Shown here: positions 1 to 12,700 of the stretch, piece by piece
Layout of the letters: each line of letters opens with the position of its first letter
How positions within the stretch are numbered: the stretch's first letter is position 1
Origin: Hymenolepis diminuta
Taxonomy: Eukaryota > Platyhelminthes > Cestoda > Cyclophyllidea > Hymenolepididae
Length of the DNA stretch: 64,000 nucleotides
Assembly (NCBI GenBank): GCA_900708905.1
Contig: CAADRB010000080.1
Location: 83,490-147,489, forward strand
Direction of reading: 5' to 3'
The notes under the pieces: model-generated
What the model was told of the DNA's origin: nothing
Databases searched by the model: none
What the model saw: the letters and a program-made list of their open reading frames with translations, nothing else
Made by a program: the position numbers and the translations under genes

Positions 1-616
1 ACTGCTATAGTTTAAAACTTCATAAATCCTGTTAGAATTTTTTTATGAAATTTCCCATCTTTAAGTTCGTGTCTTTATATCGTTTTGAATTTTTAAGTGG
101 ATATATTCTTTAATATATTCCATTTCCATTATTTTGTTTCAAAATAAATATCCAAAGAAGTAGGATTAAAAGAACTATTAAATTTAAATAGTTAGAGTAG
201 CTTGAGTTTAAGCCTATTTAACCTTCCAAAATTTTGGATCGATGGCGTTCAAATAATTGTTTTTTTTTAAAGAAGAGATCTCACTTAAAATGTATTCTCT
301 TACTTCCATTTATTAGAAAAAATAGTCAAGTTATCTTGAACCTTAATTACAGGGAATGTTTAGTTCAGGAGTTCAGCTAACATTACCTAGCCTGATTAAC
401 TCTTTAACTAATTCTTTTTTAAAGATTGCATATTGTTTATCGTATAATCTTATGCTCCTTTTTTTGAGAAACAAATTTCTTTCAAATTTGAAAAAAGGAT
501 TTACGATATTCTCTATTTCTCATTGGGTTACCTTTTTTTCTCTTAACTTGGTAAAACGGAGAATACTACCTTTTGCCTTTCATGATAACTTAGTCTTTTT
601 GCTCTTCTATTCAAAG

Positions 617-734
617 GAAATTCATAAAAAATCACCCGAACCTGGAGTTTGTCGGCCTTGCTGCATGGCCATCTCGTCAGTACCATGAGCTTCAGGGAAT
701 CTACCAGCTCTCATTGGATTATCCTCACATCACG
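617..734 (+). CDS. ZYG11B: ZYG11-like exon 1 of window (end of LRR region)
   Basis: Encodes residues [20 protein letters not shown] and onward to SLDYPHIT, followed by a consensus donor GTAAGT at 735. The 5' edge is set at the AG at 615-616 after a pyrimidine-rich tract. That acceptor is the least certain boundary of the gene. Earlier exons must lie upstream of the window. Confidence 0.75.
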
Positions 735-3700
735 GTAAGTCAATTGTTTTCATTTGAATGTTGCGGTTACCTTGCAATTTTAAGTCATTTAAGAATACCT
801 TTGCTTTAATCACTATTAAATTCAGTGCCTTCTGCAGGGTTAAAATCATAATCCCTCTAGTCAAGGCAATTTAGTCTATTTCTTTTCGTGTTATTATCTA
901 GCTAAGTTCTTGATAATTTGTTATTCTCGCCGTAATTGTTATTGGTTGTTATTGAACAAGGTCAACTAAATGTGATTATTAATTTTGCTTATTCTGAATA
1001 CCCTCTCTCCTCTTTCTACTGATCTATTGGTTAATGTATTTACTTGCATCACTCAATGATACGGTCGCACATACGTGTCTAGTTTATCAGATGAAATGGG
1101 TTCGAGTTCCACCAGCGCGCGCTTTATCAATTTTTTCCTTTAAATTAACCCTCTAGGTAGGTATTAACGGGCACACGTGTTACGTTAAAAATGTCACAGC
1201 TATGTCACAAAATGGCTTTTAGAATGGAAGACAGTATATTGCCGTTATTGATTAGCTTGTCAATCTAATTCAGCCTTCTGTTACCTTTATCCATTCATCG
1301 GCGCCTATGTTTCATCGATTTCTCCGCTAATTAACACCGACGTTTCAGGTTTTACTCCACCACTTGAATGCTATTTAGACATGCTGGTTACAAGGTTGCT
1401 GCCTTCCCTCTCTCTTTGTAAAGTGTATTATGTTTCTCCCTGTCTTCCTGCTCTCTATTAGAACTCGTGTAGTTGGAAGGAAAGTGTTTTTTCCTGCCGA
1501 AAATGATCGTTTCATTGGAGGGAGGAGGTGAGTGTTTTGTGTCCTAAGTTTTCGATCGGTTGTTGTTCTTAACACCTTTCACTTTTCTATTACTCAAGAG
1601 CTCTTAAGTAAAATGGTTTACACCCATTGGCCTGTAATTGCTAAATAACATGCTATTAATTTATATATACGTACCTTTACTTTTTAGATGACGGGTGACA
1701 GAGGAGAAAAGTTGCTTTTGGCAACACTAACGCGGAATAAAGATCGTCGGATTTATCTCCAAAATGCATTTCACAATATCTTTGAAGAGACAGCTTCTCG
1801 TGATTGGCTCAATCCAGATCTTCTAGCTGTGAGTCACTATTTTGAATAATAAAAAAGGTTTCAAATATTCTCTTTAAAGATTTCTTATAATGATTATAAA
1901 TACTTTAAAGTTGATTCTTGTGTTATTTGATCGTATATGTGAGTTCATGTATTGATTAAAACACCTTTCTAGAAATAAAGGGGCATACTTTGGTATTTTT
2001 TTGTTTTTAGTGTCTATTTATCACTGAAGGACAGGGATTCGAATCTTACCACGTGATTTCAATTGGTTCTGATGTTGAAATGCAAATTCCCTCACCGGTC
2101 TGGTGTGCACTTTTAAATAGATTATTTGCGATAGTCTAGGTCGTACTTATTAGTAGACCGTCAGATGTGTGCTGATTTTCGGCCAAAATAGGTTTCTCTA
2201 TTCCTTCCTTATTTTTTTCCCGATAAAATACTGTTTAACAGTTTGTTAGGTATTGATATTTTTGTCAGACGTATTTTTATATGTGATCCCCAAGTTATAA
2301 CTTGAGGAATACAGAAAAAGATGGAACAGATGATTGTTAAATAAATATGAAATCTGCCTTATGCGCCTGTTGGAGCTGAAGTAACAAGAACCAGAATCAG
2401 ATCGTCGAATCCAAGACTATAGCTAGCAGCTAGCAACAGCAAACAACAGTTCCAAAACGTAGAATACAAAGCGTTGCATAGGCCCGAGTGTATTCAATAA
2501 CTCACGATGATTAATTGAGAAAGTGGGAGAGAGATGAGGAAGAGAGGAGCTGAGAGGGAAGCGTAGAAGCAGATAAGCGACATGCGTGTGTCTGTATGTG
2601 TATGTATGTAAGTGAAAATACAAAGACAGTTTGTATGAGTCATGAGTATGAGTGTGGGCACTTCTAAATGAAATGAGACAGTTACAGAAAGGGGAATTGA
2701 TAAACTCGTCTAGACATAGAGAGTGGAGTTTGAGCCATAGGGACATAAAGGCGAAAAATCAACGTATTTTATAGAGTGTGAAGAAAGAGTAATTTTGGGA
2801 ATGTATAAAGTCATCCTTCAAGCATATTGAGAGCTATGTGATTTCGATCTCGCTTTCTACCGTGCTATGGTAAGTGTGTCCTAAATGTACATTGACGTCT
2901 GTGTCACAGATATGGCAAAATAGAATAAAATAGCATAGTTTTGTAGGGGTGTGAAAGATGGAAAGGTGGGCGGAGAAGCACAAATGGGTGTTAAGGTCAG
3001 TGGAAGCGACCAACTTGCCAAAACGGCCACTATCCTCTGTCGCAGTATGAGATCAGAGGATTAGTGTGTCTTCAGTTTAAGCTTCCCATTGATCCACTAT
3101 TCTCCCATGTTTTCTATCATACTGAGGTGCCTGGATTGCTAGCTTGGCTTCTAATTCTTCAATAGTAGCGTGCTTCGTGGCTTGCAGTAAAACAATCTCT
3201 AAGGTCTAAAGTGCAGCGTATTTTTTCCCTATTTCTAAATTTTCTCATGAATAATACAAAGAGTGATAAGAAAAATAGAGAAACATACTTACTGGGAATC
3301 ATATGAGATAATGGAAATTCTGTAATCACTCATTCATTAGTCGCCTTGCATATACACCTACGCTTCTAGACTTGCTTTTCATTTTTAGATGCTCATACTG
3401 CATGACACGATACATGGCAGCTTGAGTCATCCAATCACTGCTGCTAACTAGCATAAAATGGGTGAATAAGAAGTGTGGTAAAAATAGAGAATTAACACTC
3501 AAGTTAAGTCAAAAGTCTCAATTTTAACACCTACCGGTGATGGGAATAATTAGCGGCACTAGTCCGAAGAGGATAGGTAATTATTATAGGCTTACATAGC
3601 CCTTTTCTCTAACCAAGATGAGTGTTAAAAAGTTTATTTTTCTGCTTGGGAACTAAAAAGAATCAGACTGTTTTTTTATTCTTTAGATTTTTGCTATTCT

Positions 3701-6700
3701 ATTGGTCTATTCTCTTACCGAGTTCACACCTATTGACATTGAAATCTTTTATTAAGGCTTAAGCTTGTTAGGTTGTTTATTATTCCCCGTGTTTCCCAGT
3801 AATTCCGACTGGGTCAACAGGGGTCAAGTAACGTACATTTATTATACCTTGGCCTAATAAATTGCTTGATATTGGCGGGAGAGTCATGGACCATATAATC
3901 TGTTCCTTGTACTTTTGTTTTACCATACTTGGAAGGGAAGGGACGAGGACGAGGAAATGCACAAGCTTGTAAATGTCATTTTGCTGATCACAGTATGGCT
4001 TCGATTAAGACAATTTTTTTTCGTGTTTTTCCTGTTCATTTTTCGGTATATTTCAAGGTTGTTATTTATAATCTCATTTTGATAAGAAAATATTTCAGAT
4101 AAATTGATTCAATGACAATGGTTCAATTATATATATATTATATAAGTTAACGGGAGGGGTATCAAGAAAGAACCCTCCTTTATTTTCATCTCGGATTAAT
4201 TAACAGTGACGACAAGTAAAAATTAATTGTTGGATAATAAGTGATAATATAAAAATTATAAAGTTTGATAGTTGAGATTGAATTCTTATTTGTCGTCACT
4301 GTTGATTAATCCGAAATGAAGTTAAGGGAAGGTTTTTTCTTGTCACTCCTCGTCTGAAATTTCCCATATTAAACCGAATATGACTTCAACACAGCTTAGA
4401 GCTGTGGACGGAATAGAAATTATTGCGGATATAGCAACAATATATCTTTTTGCCGTCATGTTACCAAAACCTATATCGAAGATGAATTAGTTTGCAAGTG
4501 GCGTAGTGTCCAACTTGATTGTCTAACTAACATCATAATATTAATATTAGTGCATATCCAGTCATTTGAATGACTGGTTTATAACCGATTGCTGGAAGAA
4601 TGCGAGTTTCTTTTTCTGTGGCCTTAGGACAATTCTTATGAGAGATGAGTTGAATTTTCTTTAATGGACTTGGGTCTTTTTACTCTTGGTAGTAGAAGAA
4701 GTTTGCTAATTTAACTGTCTAATCAATTCTTGTCTGATAATTTATTTCGGAAATGCGTTTTATGATAAAATAAATAGAAAGCTCACCTAAACATATGTTA
4801 TCAAGCCCTTTATATTTTTAATCTTTCAGGCTGTGCTGAGAGTGATGAGACTACACATGAACAAACAGGACATGATCCTCGCAGGAACAGCTGTCGTCTA
4901 CAATCTGACGCGAGGTGAGCAATCTGCTCACCTCCCCTTGGAGCTGTTAAATCGAGCTGTCAGCACCACACTCACCTCCATTGAACATCACCAGGAACAA
5001 GTGCAACTCCTTAAAAACTGTTTCCTTACTCTTTGTAGTGATAACGTACTTCACAGAGCCGTAAGTCTAATAATATTATTTCCCACTGAAGACTGAGCTC
5101 AACTTATGTGTTTCTTCCCGCTACAGAAATTCAGCTGCAAACGCTGCTGTGAATCAGTCTTTAAAATTCTCATTAGATTCAATGATATTCACATCAAGCG
5201 CATGGGAGTGGCCATTATATCTATACTAGCGGCTGAGGTAAGCTTACGTTTTTTGCGTCATGTTAATTAATAGCTTCGTTTATGATTATATGTAAACTGT
5301 ATCGAGAGAGGATGAGTTTGTTACATAATCCATATTTCTTGAGTGTAACATTGTTGTGGCTCGACTGCTATTGATTGACATCTGTTTATGTTGTCGAGTG
5401 ACTATTTGGTAATTTTCAATTTGGAAATCACTTCCTAATTCGTGCCGTTTTATAACGCCCCGTTGTCACTATAAAAATACGACTATTCAGACTCCAGGAT
5501 GAAGAAAGAAGACCTGCAGCTCAAACGGTGTTTTTATTAAGAAAATAAACTTACTTATGTTGATTTGAATAAATGACTACCTGAATACTCGATAATTACG
5601 GTAATAGTTGCTTCAGTTTTGGGGTTTAGTATCCAGGTACGAGCGTAGAAATCCGGTAATTGATAATCCAAAAGGTGTGGGATAATGCTTATGAGTTTTA
5701 CTCGAGGACACCGGAACTATTCTATTCGGGTTTCTAGCACGCTGTAATACCAGTTTTTATCGAGCTTCTTTTAAGTTAAGATTAATGATCGTGTCCTTCG
5801 AAGGTGATAGGACGAATTCAAAGAATGAATCAGAAGAGAAAAAAGTAACTAACGCAGGTTTTACCTATTTTTTATGCAAACTCCTCACATTATTTCATGT
5901 GTTTCATATCTGAAGAATCGTTTCTTACCGAATCAAATCTGGCATCCTCCTTGGTTCTTTTTAATGAAGTGATATTGGTCACATTTTAGTCGCAGTCATA
6001 TGGGCATCAAATCCCTTGGTTACTTCTGTTGTATTTTCTCATCATGGAAAAATATTTAGAAACATCTCCTTGGGCTATTAGAGTAGGTTTGTTGGTTAGA
6101 AAATAAATTTGTCACTGATTATATTCACATCTGCTCCCGAAGGGACTGAATTGATCATCCATTCTTGGGTATTTTTCCACTGTACTAGAAGGATTGATTA
6201 AAATGGCTTTAACTAAGTTAACTAAACATTGTTATTTTTGTGAATTTTTTTGATCTTATTAATTCCTCCAGTGCAATACTCCACAGAAAGTAGATTAAGT
6301 TTTTTTGACACGTTCATTACCTTTTTCCTTCTGGATAATTTCTTAATCTAACGTTATAGATAGGTTGGAATGAGACTATATTTTCCTTTAGATTTATTTA
6401 CTTGATCCTTTTTAGCAAATATTTCTACTGGATTCCTGTTTGATCATCTTAAAAAGGCGCACCAAAATCCCCAAATATTATCTGAAGAATCTTCAAATCC
6501 ACCAATCAAGCTGCGAAAGATGCAAAGCCATGCTTTTTCTGCTCAATATCTAAGTCCAAAACTGGGTTATAGTGTAACTTTGTTCGTCCTAGATCTAGGA
6601 TAGCTTGGTTTACCTAAATCGCCCAATTTTGTAAGGACTTTATCATTTTTAACATTCGGAACAGTAATAACTGTCTGCTTTTTATTCAAATGCACTGTAT

Positions 6701-9700
6701 CAGTAGCTTTACGAAAAGGCGGAAACTCATTCACATTTCGAAATGTGTGTTTTTAGATTACTTGAGACTTGAGGTTCACTTCATGGGATTTCAACTTTCC
6801 ATGATATAGTACTCAACTACAGTATACTTGCAAACTAGACCTTGCCTATATATTTGATTAAAAACTAATTGCATAATATTTCACATTGCAAGACGATTGA
6901 GGGTTACACTTTTCTGGAAATTATGCTCAACTTCTTTGTGATTGGGTAATAGATCTACTTTGCGTGATTGAATGCGCATTTTCTTGGTTTTACAATTTAC
7001 TAGCGGATATCTCAGCTAAGAAGAAGGAAAACATTGTTATAATGAAGATCTACTCTAGTTCAACTCAAACCGTGTACAGTATAGCGTAATTCATATTGGT
7101 TAACTTAAGCAATTTAAGAGTCAATCGTTATTTAAATAACAATGGAGAACATAAAATAAAATATTAATTTCGTCAAGAGAAAATATTTAATGATCATTCA
7201 TAATTACCTTTTCACCTCAACACTTAGTTATTCTTATTTGTAATTTTTCAAGTTCCTATTCCAAATTTTTATGCAAACAATAGAGAGCATTCTTCTGGAA
7301 GCACATGCAGATTAAAAGTTATGAGAGCAATATCAATTAGGCTAGCCATTCATTCGTTAAAGAGTAGAAAAGCGAAAGGGGAAACCTAATAATGGTGTAA
7401 ATATCTCACGGGTAGTAATGTGTTTCCTTTCTATTTCTCATAGATTCCCACATCAGACTTGAAGGAGATATCTTCAGATCCTCGTCGCCTTCAACGTCTC
7501 TTGATCTACGTCGTAGAGAAGTGTCTTCTACGACGTGATGTGGAGGCCCTAATGTCTGAAAATGATAGTCGAATTCTCTCCTACCTCCACCAAGCTGATG
7601 TATCCGCAGAAGGTTCCCCAATATACGATACAACTCTTCGATTCACCCTCTCAGCACTATGGAATCTCACTGATGAGTGCCCTGAGGCCTGCCAGACTTT
7701 TGTCAATGTCGGAGGTCTGGTGATCTACGCCAAAGTTCTTAAGGTTAGCACCACGATACATTGAAGTCGATGGTCAAAATAATATTCTGTATATTTAAAA
7801 AAATATTTACATTAAACTATTCGGACAAGCGTATGCGTAGCTATAGGTTGGGTAAAGAGTAGGAACGTATAGTCTATGCTTTTCAAAAGATATTTTGTAG
7901 AGATTTGCATTAAATCTGATGCCAGTTTTGGGGATGAAATTCTGTTTTGTGTTTTGACCGCCCTTGACTTTTACAAGACTTAAAATATTCCGATATTGAA
8001 AGTCTTTGTTGATTACTGCACCTAAGATATTGTGATCCTTCGATAGTCCAAGATCATTGTCTTCGCTCGAATCTCTTTGAGGTGGGGTGACTGTAACTTG
8101 CTGGCTGTTTTAGCCATGACAGACCAGTCGAACAAAATAATTTTCTGGGTATGTCCTTGTATAGGCTTTCTTATTACCATTGGTGCTTGATTACTCAAAT
8201 GTAATTTTAACATAAGAGAACTAGGTACTTTTCATATTAGGTAGCGGCGTATAACTTTGTTCGCCTATTCTTATAGAAAATGGCTTCAGAGGAAGAGGAC
8301 TTTAAAAATCACGTCTATACAAAGTGTCTTGGTCTTCTGGTAAGTTGCATCGATACTACTAAAACGTCTATTTATCTCCATCTTGATTCATTTCGTTCCT
8401 TCTAGAATAATGTAGCTGAAGTACCGTCAACAAAACAGACGCTGCTGATCGAACCACTGATGGATTTCTTTAAGTGAGTTACTTATTCCAGTTAAACCAT
8501 ATCATATTTTGGAGAAATGTTTTTGCTAAGTAATGTATTTATAGACGGGCAAATGTTTGTGGTTTTGATCTTTGACCAAACACTAAGTCTCTTGGGGTGG
8601 GAGTTTATATATTTATACTTAAATAGCTTTGCTAAAGTTGTAGTTGCCGTAATCATTATCTTATCACTTGGGATGTTGAGTTAGTCTATTTCGGTGTCCT
8701 GTCTATCTTCAAAAGCAGCCATTTTCTAACAACTGTTCAGGTCCGTATTCTCTTAAAATTGAGATAATATGCAATTGTGAACCTCACTTGAAGAACATCG
8801 TAATATGAATTAATTAATCATTACAATTAATAGCAAATGATATAAAGAACATCTATATGTAACAAGGTGTGTCAAGTAAACAGTGATCCCTCAGTATCTA
8901 CCGAAATCCGAGACTTAGCTCTCACACCAAATATCTTACTAAACGGAATCTGCTAGGCAAACTTATTTCAGCACTCCTGTTTATATCCGTATCCTAGACT
9001 GGGGCTATGTTCAATGCCTTTTTAATAGTATTTTTTGTCTCAGTATATTAAATAATGATGTTATGCTGTTTTAGCAACAGGCCGTTTTTCTAAATTCTTT
9101 CGTTAGTAAAACATCCAGTCACTGTTAAATGCGGCCTGTTATATCTATATCTTAACTGACCTTGATGGAATCGGATTAATTAAAGTAGACAAGGGGCTTA
9201 TTTAAATTAAGGCCCACATCTTAACTAACAACTTTTCTATCTATTACACCCCTGTATCTGCACCGCCAGAGTAGAAACTAATTAATATTAGATGGAGATA
9301 ATCCATATAGTCAAAAGTATAATCTAATGGAGGAAACTTGGATAAGAGGGACGATTCCATTTTCTGTGATTTTCACATTTTTCGATAGGAGAATGTCAAA
9401 GCAATGTTTAGTCTAATTCTCGAAAAATGACCCGATAAAGCTCGTTTTAGAACACCATTTGGACATGTAAATGTGAATCGTTCACTTTTACACTTATAAA
9501 AAGAGAGGAAAGTATAATGTGATATTCGGAAGATTAATCCCGGTTAGAGATTAGTTTAAGATGATGATTTAGGAACATTTGAACCAGTTATCAATTTCTA
9601 CTAACAGAGGTCTGCATCAACATGCATTTAATTGTCAAATATTACAATACAATTCTAATTTGCTTGGCATTAGAAGAAAATTTTCATCCTATATTTTATA

Positions 9701-12700
9701 AGTTACGAAATTCCTTTCTTAATAGTTACAAGAGCTTTAACTGGTATAATCTGAGATTTTCAGCTTCGTACTAAAACGATCATAAGTCGCATTCTTTTCG
9801 ATACTTTTGAGTTTTTCGATTTCTTCTTGATAATTGGATATGTCATTATGATTGAAATAATTTATGATTCCAATACTTCCCTATATGCTGTTTTCTCTCG
9901 GCATACATGTTTGAATAAGAATGTGAGTTGTCTGCTGTCGTGTAGTGGTAATCGCTTTGTACACATTTCACAGGAAGACCTGTTTAGATCAGCAATAACA
10001 ATCACATTTGTTTCGTCTTTGTCTGTTAGAAGGCTGCCGATCGTTATGTGTTCATTTAAATCATTTTTGTCCTTAAGTCTATCAAAAGTGAGGATATGCA
10101 CTAGTGTCACTTTAATACAGCGGTGAGAAGTGATCGTATTTGTTTGTTTATTCCGCTTGTTATACTGTACTTAATCCTCACAGTTATTTAAGGCTGTTGT
10201 GTCTCTCAGATAGTGTTGTCACTTTCATTAATGCATAGTACGTGCGCTTGATTTAAAAGACGATTATCGAAGTGGCAATATCTTTAGTGCTTATGCTCAT
10301 ATTTATGGTGTCTTAAATACATCCTTATTTCTTTGCTAGCAAAATGTTGAGCCACTCGAGCATCCAGATCAGTTACTTTGCGGCCGGTATTGTCTCCCAT
10401 CTCGCTTGCCTTCCAGATGATGTCTGGATCTCCGCCAAGCAATACAACAAAGCCGACTTCATTTGTGTTCTGGTAAGATTTGCCCAACAAGTCAGAATAA
10501 TTTTTTTCAATTTTTCAATGTGGGAGAGCAATTGAAATCGGTTAACAGTAGGTCCAATAAATGATAAAGGAGAGGAGATCGACAAAATCATGATAGTTAA
10601 GGTTTCAGGGAGTTTTATTTCCCTTTGATTCTGGATCTCTGTTGTGCAATATTTACTTAACGAGTGGTTCATGTTCATTTTATGATTCGTACCCTGGATT
10701 ACTCTGCAAACACTTGTCCACGATATCCAGTGCTTATTGATTGGTTATTTAACTATTGTCATTAATAAATTTTATCATGATATTTGCTGTGATTTATTTA
10801 TGAAGAATCTTAACCCTCTACACGCGTGAATAGTTCTCTAATTACAAATCGTCATGTGGTACTTTTTCCCTTTAAATCCAAGTTCAATACTTTTTTTACA
10901 CGCACCAATAAGGCAGTAGTCAACAAAGTTAGGTCATGGGCTCTAAATCCATGAGCACTCATCTAGCTAACGGTAAGGGAACCAGAATGCGAATTTTTTA
11001 TCAAAGTCTCCATATGGTTACTTCTCCATTTGAGATAAATGTTGGAAAACACTCCCCTTCAAAACCCTTGATATGTTTGGCTTATGACAAAGCGATAAAA
11101 CGTTTAATGATGGGAAAGTGTCTAAATAATGGGGACAGAAAACGAATAAAATAGGTTTTAAAACTGGAAGAAGTCATAAAGAAGAAAAAAATTAGGTCAA
11201 AAAATTATCTGAATTCAGGGCACGTATTTGTCTATATTCCCATAAAGTGTATAGTTTAATTTGAAATGTTCTAGTTATTCAATCTTCATCATTTGGCTCC
11301 CAGGTTCCCAAGCGAAGTTATTGCCATGGTATTTCGACCTTGTTGACCGGTTTTTAATTCCGTTATTGGACATGCCACCTTGATTTATTTGTATCCTATT
11401 ACATCCAAAAACAGGGCGGAAGAGATAGGTAACGATAGTTCTAATAAAACTCAGCTCATTGCAGGTTAATCAATGTGAAACCTAATCTAAAATAAAATGT
11501 GGACTTTTGATTTATTTAACTTTCCTTTAGGGCACAATCTGTGCAAGTTAAACTAAAAAGAGTACATGAAATCTCAGAGGGGTAAAATTTCACTTAGTGA
11601 AGAATTTCAGCAATACCTGCTCTTATTTTCGGTGCACTTGAAGCATTTAAGGGTGTGTCAACAAATCTCTCCTCCTTTTCCTCATCGCTCATACCCGGTA
11701 GCAGCTTATGACCGCTTTTCCTTACACGTATCCTTACTCAATGAATTTTGATGATAATTTATATAGTATTATGCTTTAATGACTATCAACACCGTCATCA
11801 TTATCCTTCATTATTGAATGACATCTTCTTTAGGGTGAGGCCGTTTGCAAATGGACCCCACCACAGAATGAAATGGTTGCCTACCGTTCCTTCCAACCCT
11901 TCCAATCCCTCATTCTTGACCCAAATAGTCGTCTGGAAATCCATCTCTGGGCTGTCTGGGCCATCCATCACATCCTCACCAAAAAGAGTAAGCTACTTCT
12001 CTGTTCTCTTTCTCACTTGTTTGTGCGCCACTTTTAAATTGGCACTGACTCTAATATTGCTTACCGACCCTTTATTGTTTGTTTTGTTGCTACTAGTGAC
12101 GGACTGGTGTTGCGTATGGTGTGAAGGTGTGTTTTTTCGCTTGCTTTAGAGAGCTTATCTTTGCACTTTCATATTTAAATCCTTGTAGTTTTGTCAGATT
12201 TCTTTTATTGTCAGTCTTTTTAGTCTTTATATGTGTGCTAATTGAAAGATCGATATCAGAATTGATTAGAAAAGGGAAAAGAAATTAGGAGGAGTTTTTT
12301 CATCTTGATCCATCTTGGCCGTTGTTGTTAAAGGTGTAATCTCCTGACAGTGGTTTGAGTGGTAAGCATGGTCTAAATAGGTATTTATTAAGGAACATCT
12401 TACAGATTGGGTATTGTTGAGTAAAATGGCATAAAGATCTATAAGAGTGTGAAAGATTTATAGACAAAAAGGTACAATAGCCACTTTCGTCTCCATCGGT
12501 ACGAAATTTTGATTGAGTATATCTCACACCCAAGCTTCTCATTCGTTCACTCTACGCCTATGTTGGTCTGAGTGTTGGAGAGATTTCTAGCTTAGCTTAC
12601 TTCCAATTCTTCAGCAGTAGCATTCTTGGTGACCTAGAGTGGTTTACGTTTGTTAGTTTAACGTGTTTATGTTTCTCCTTTATAACAGTTACAACAATTT

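Noticed and set aside
356..688. 110-codon plus-strand open frame
   Set aside because: It overlaps the ZYG11-like exon 617-734 in a different frame; the exon frame has the family match and a consensus donor.
1080..1120. B-box-like GGGTTCGAGTTCC suggesting a tRNA
   Set aside because: No acceptor, D or anticodon stem could be folded upstream; at most a SINE crumb.
2028..2070. GGGATTCGAATCT resembling a tRNA T-arm
   Set aside because: No cloverleaf and no A-box at the right distance.
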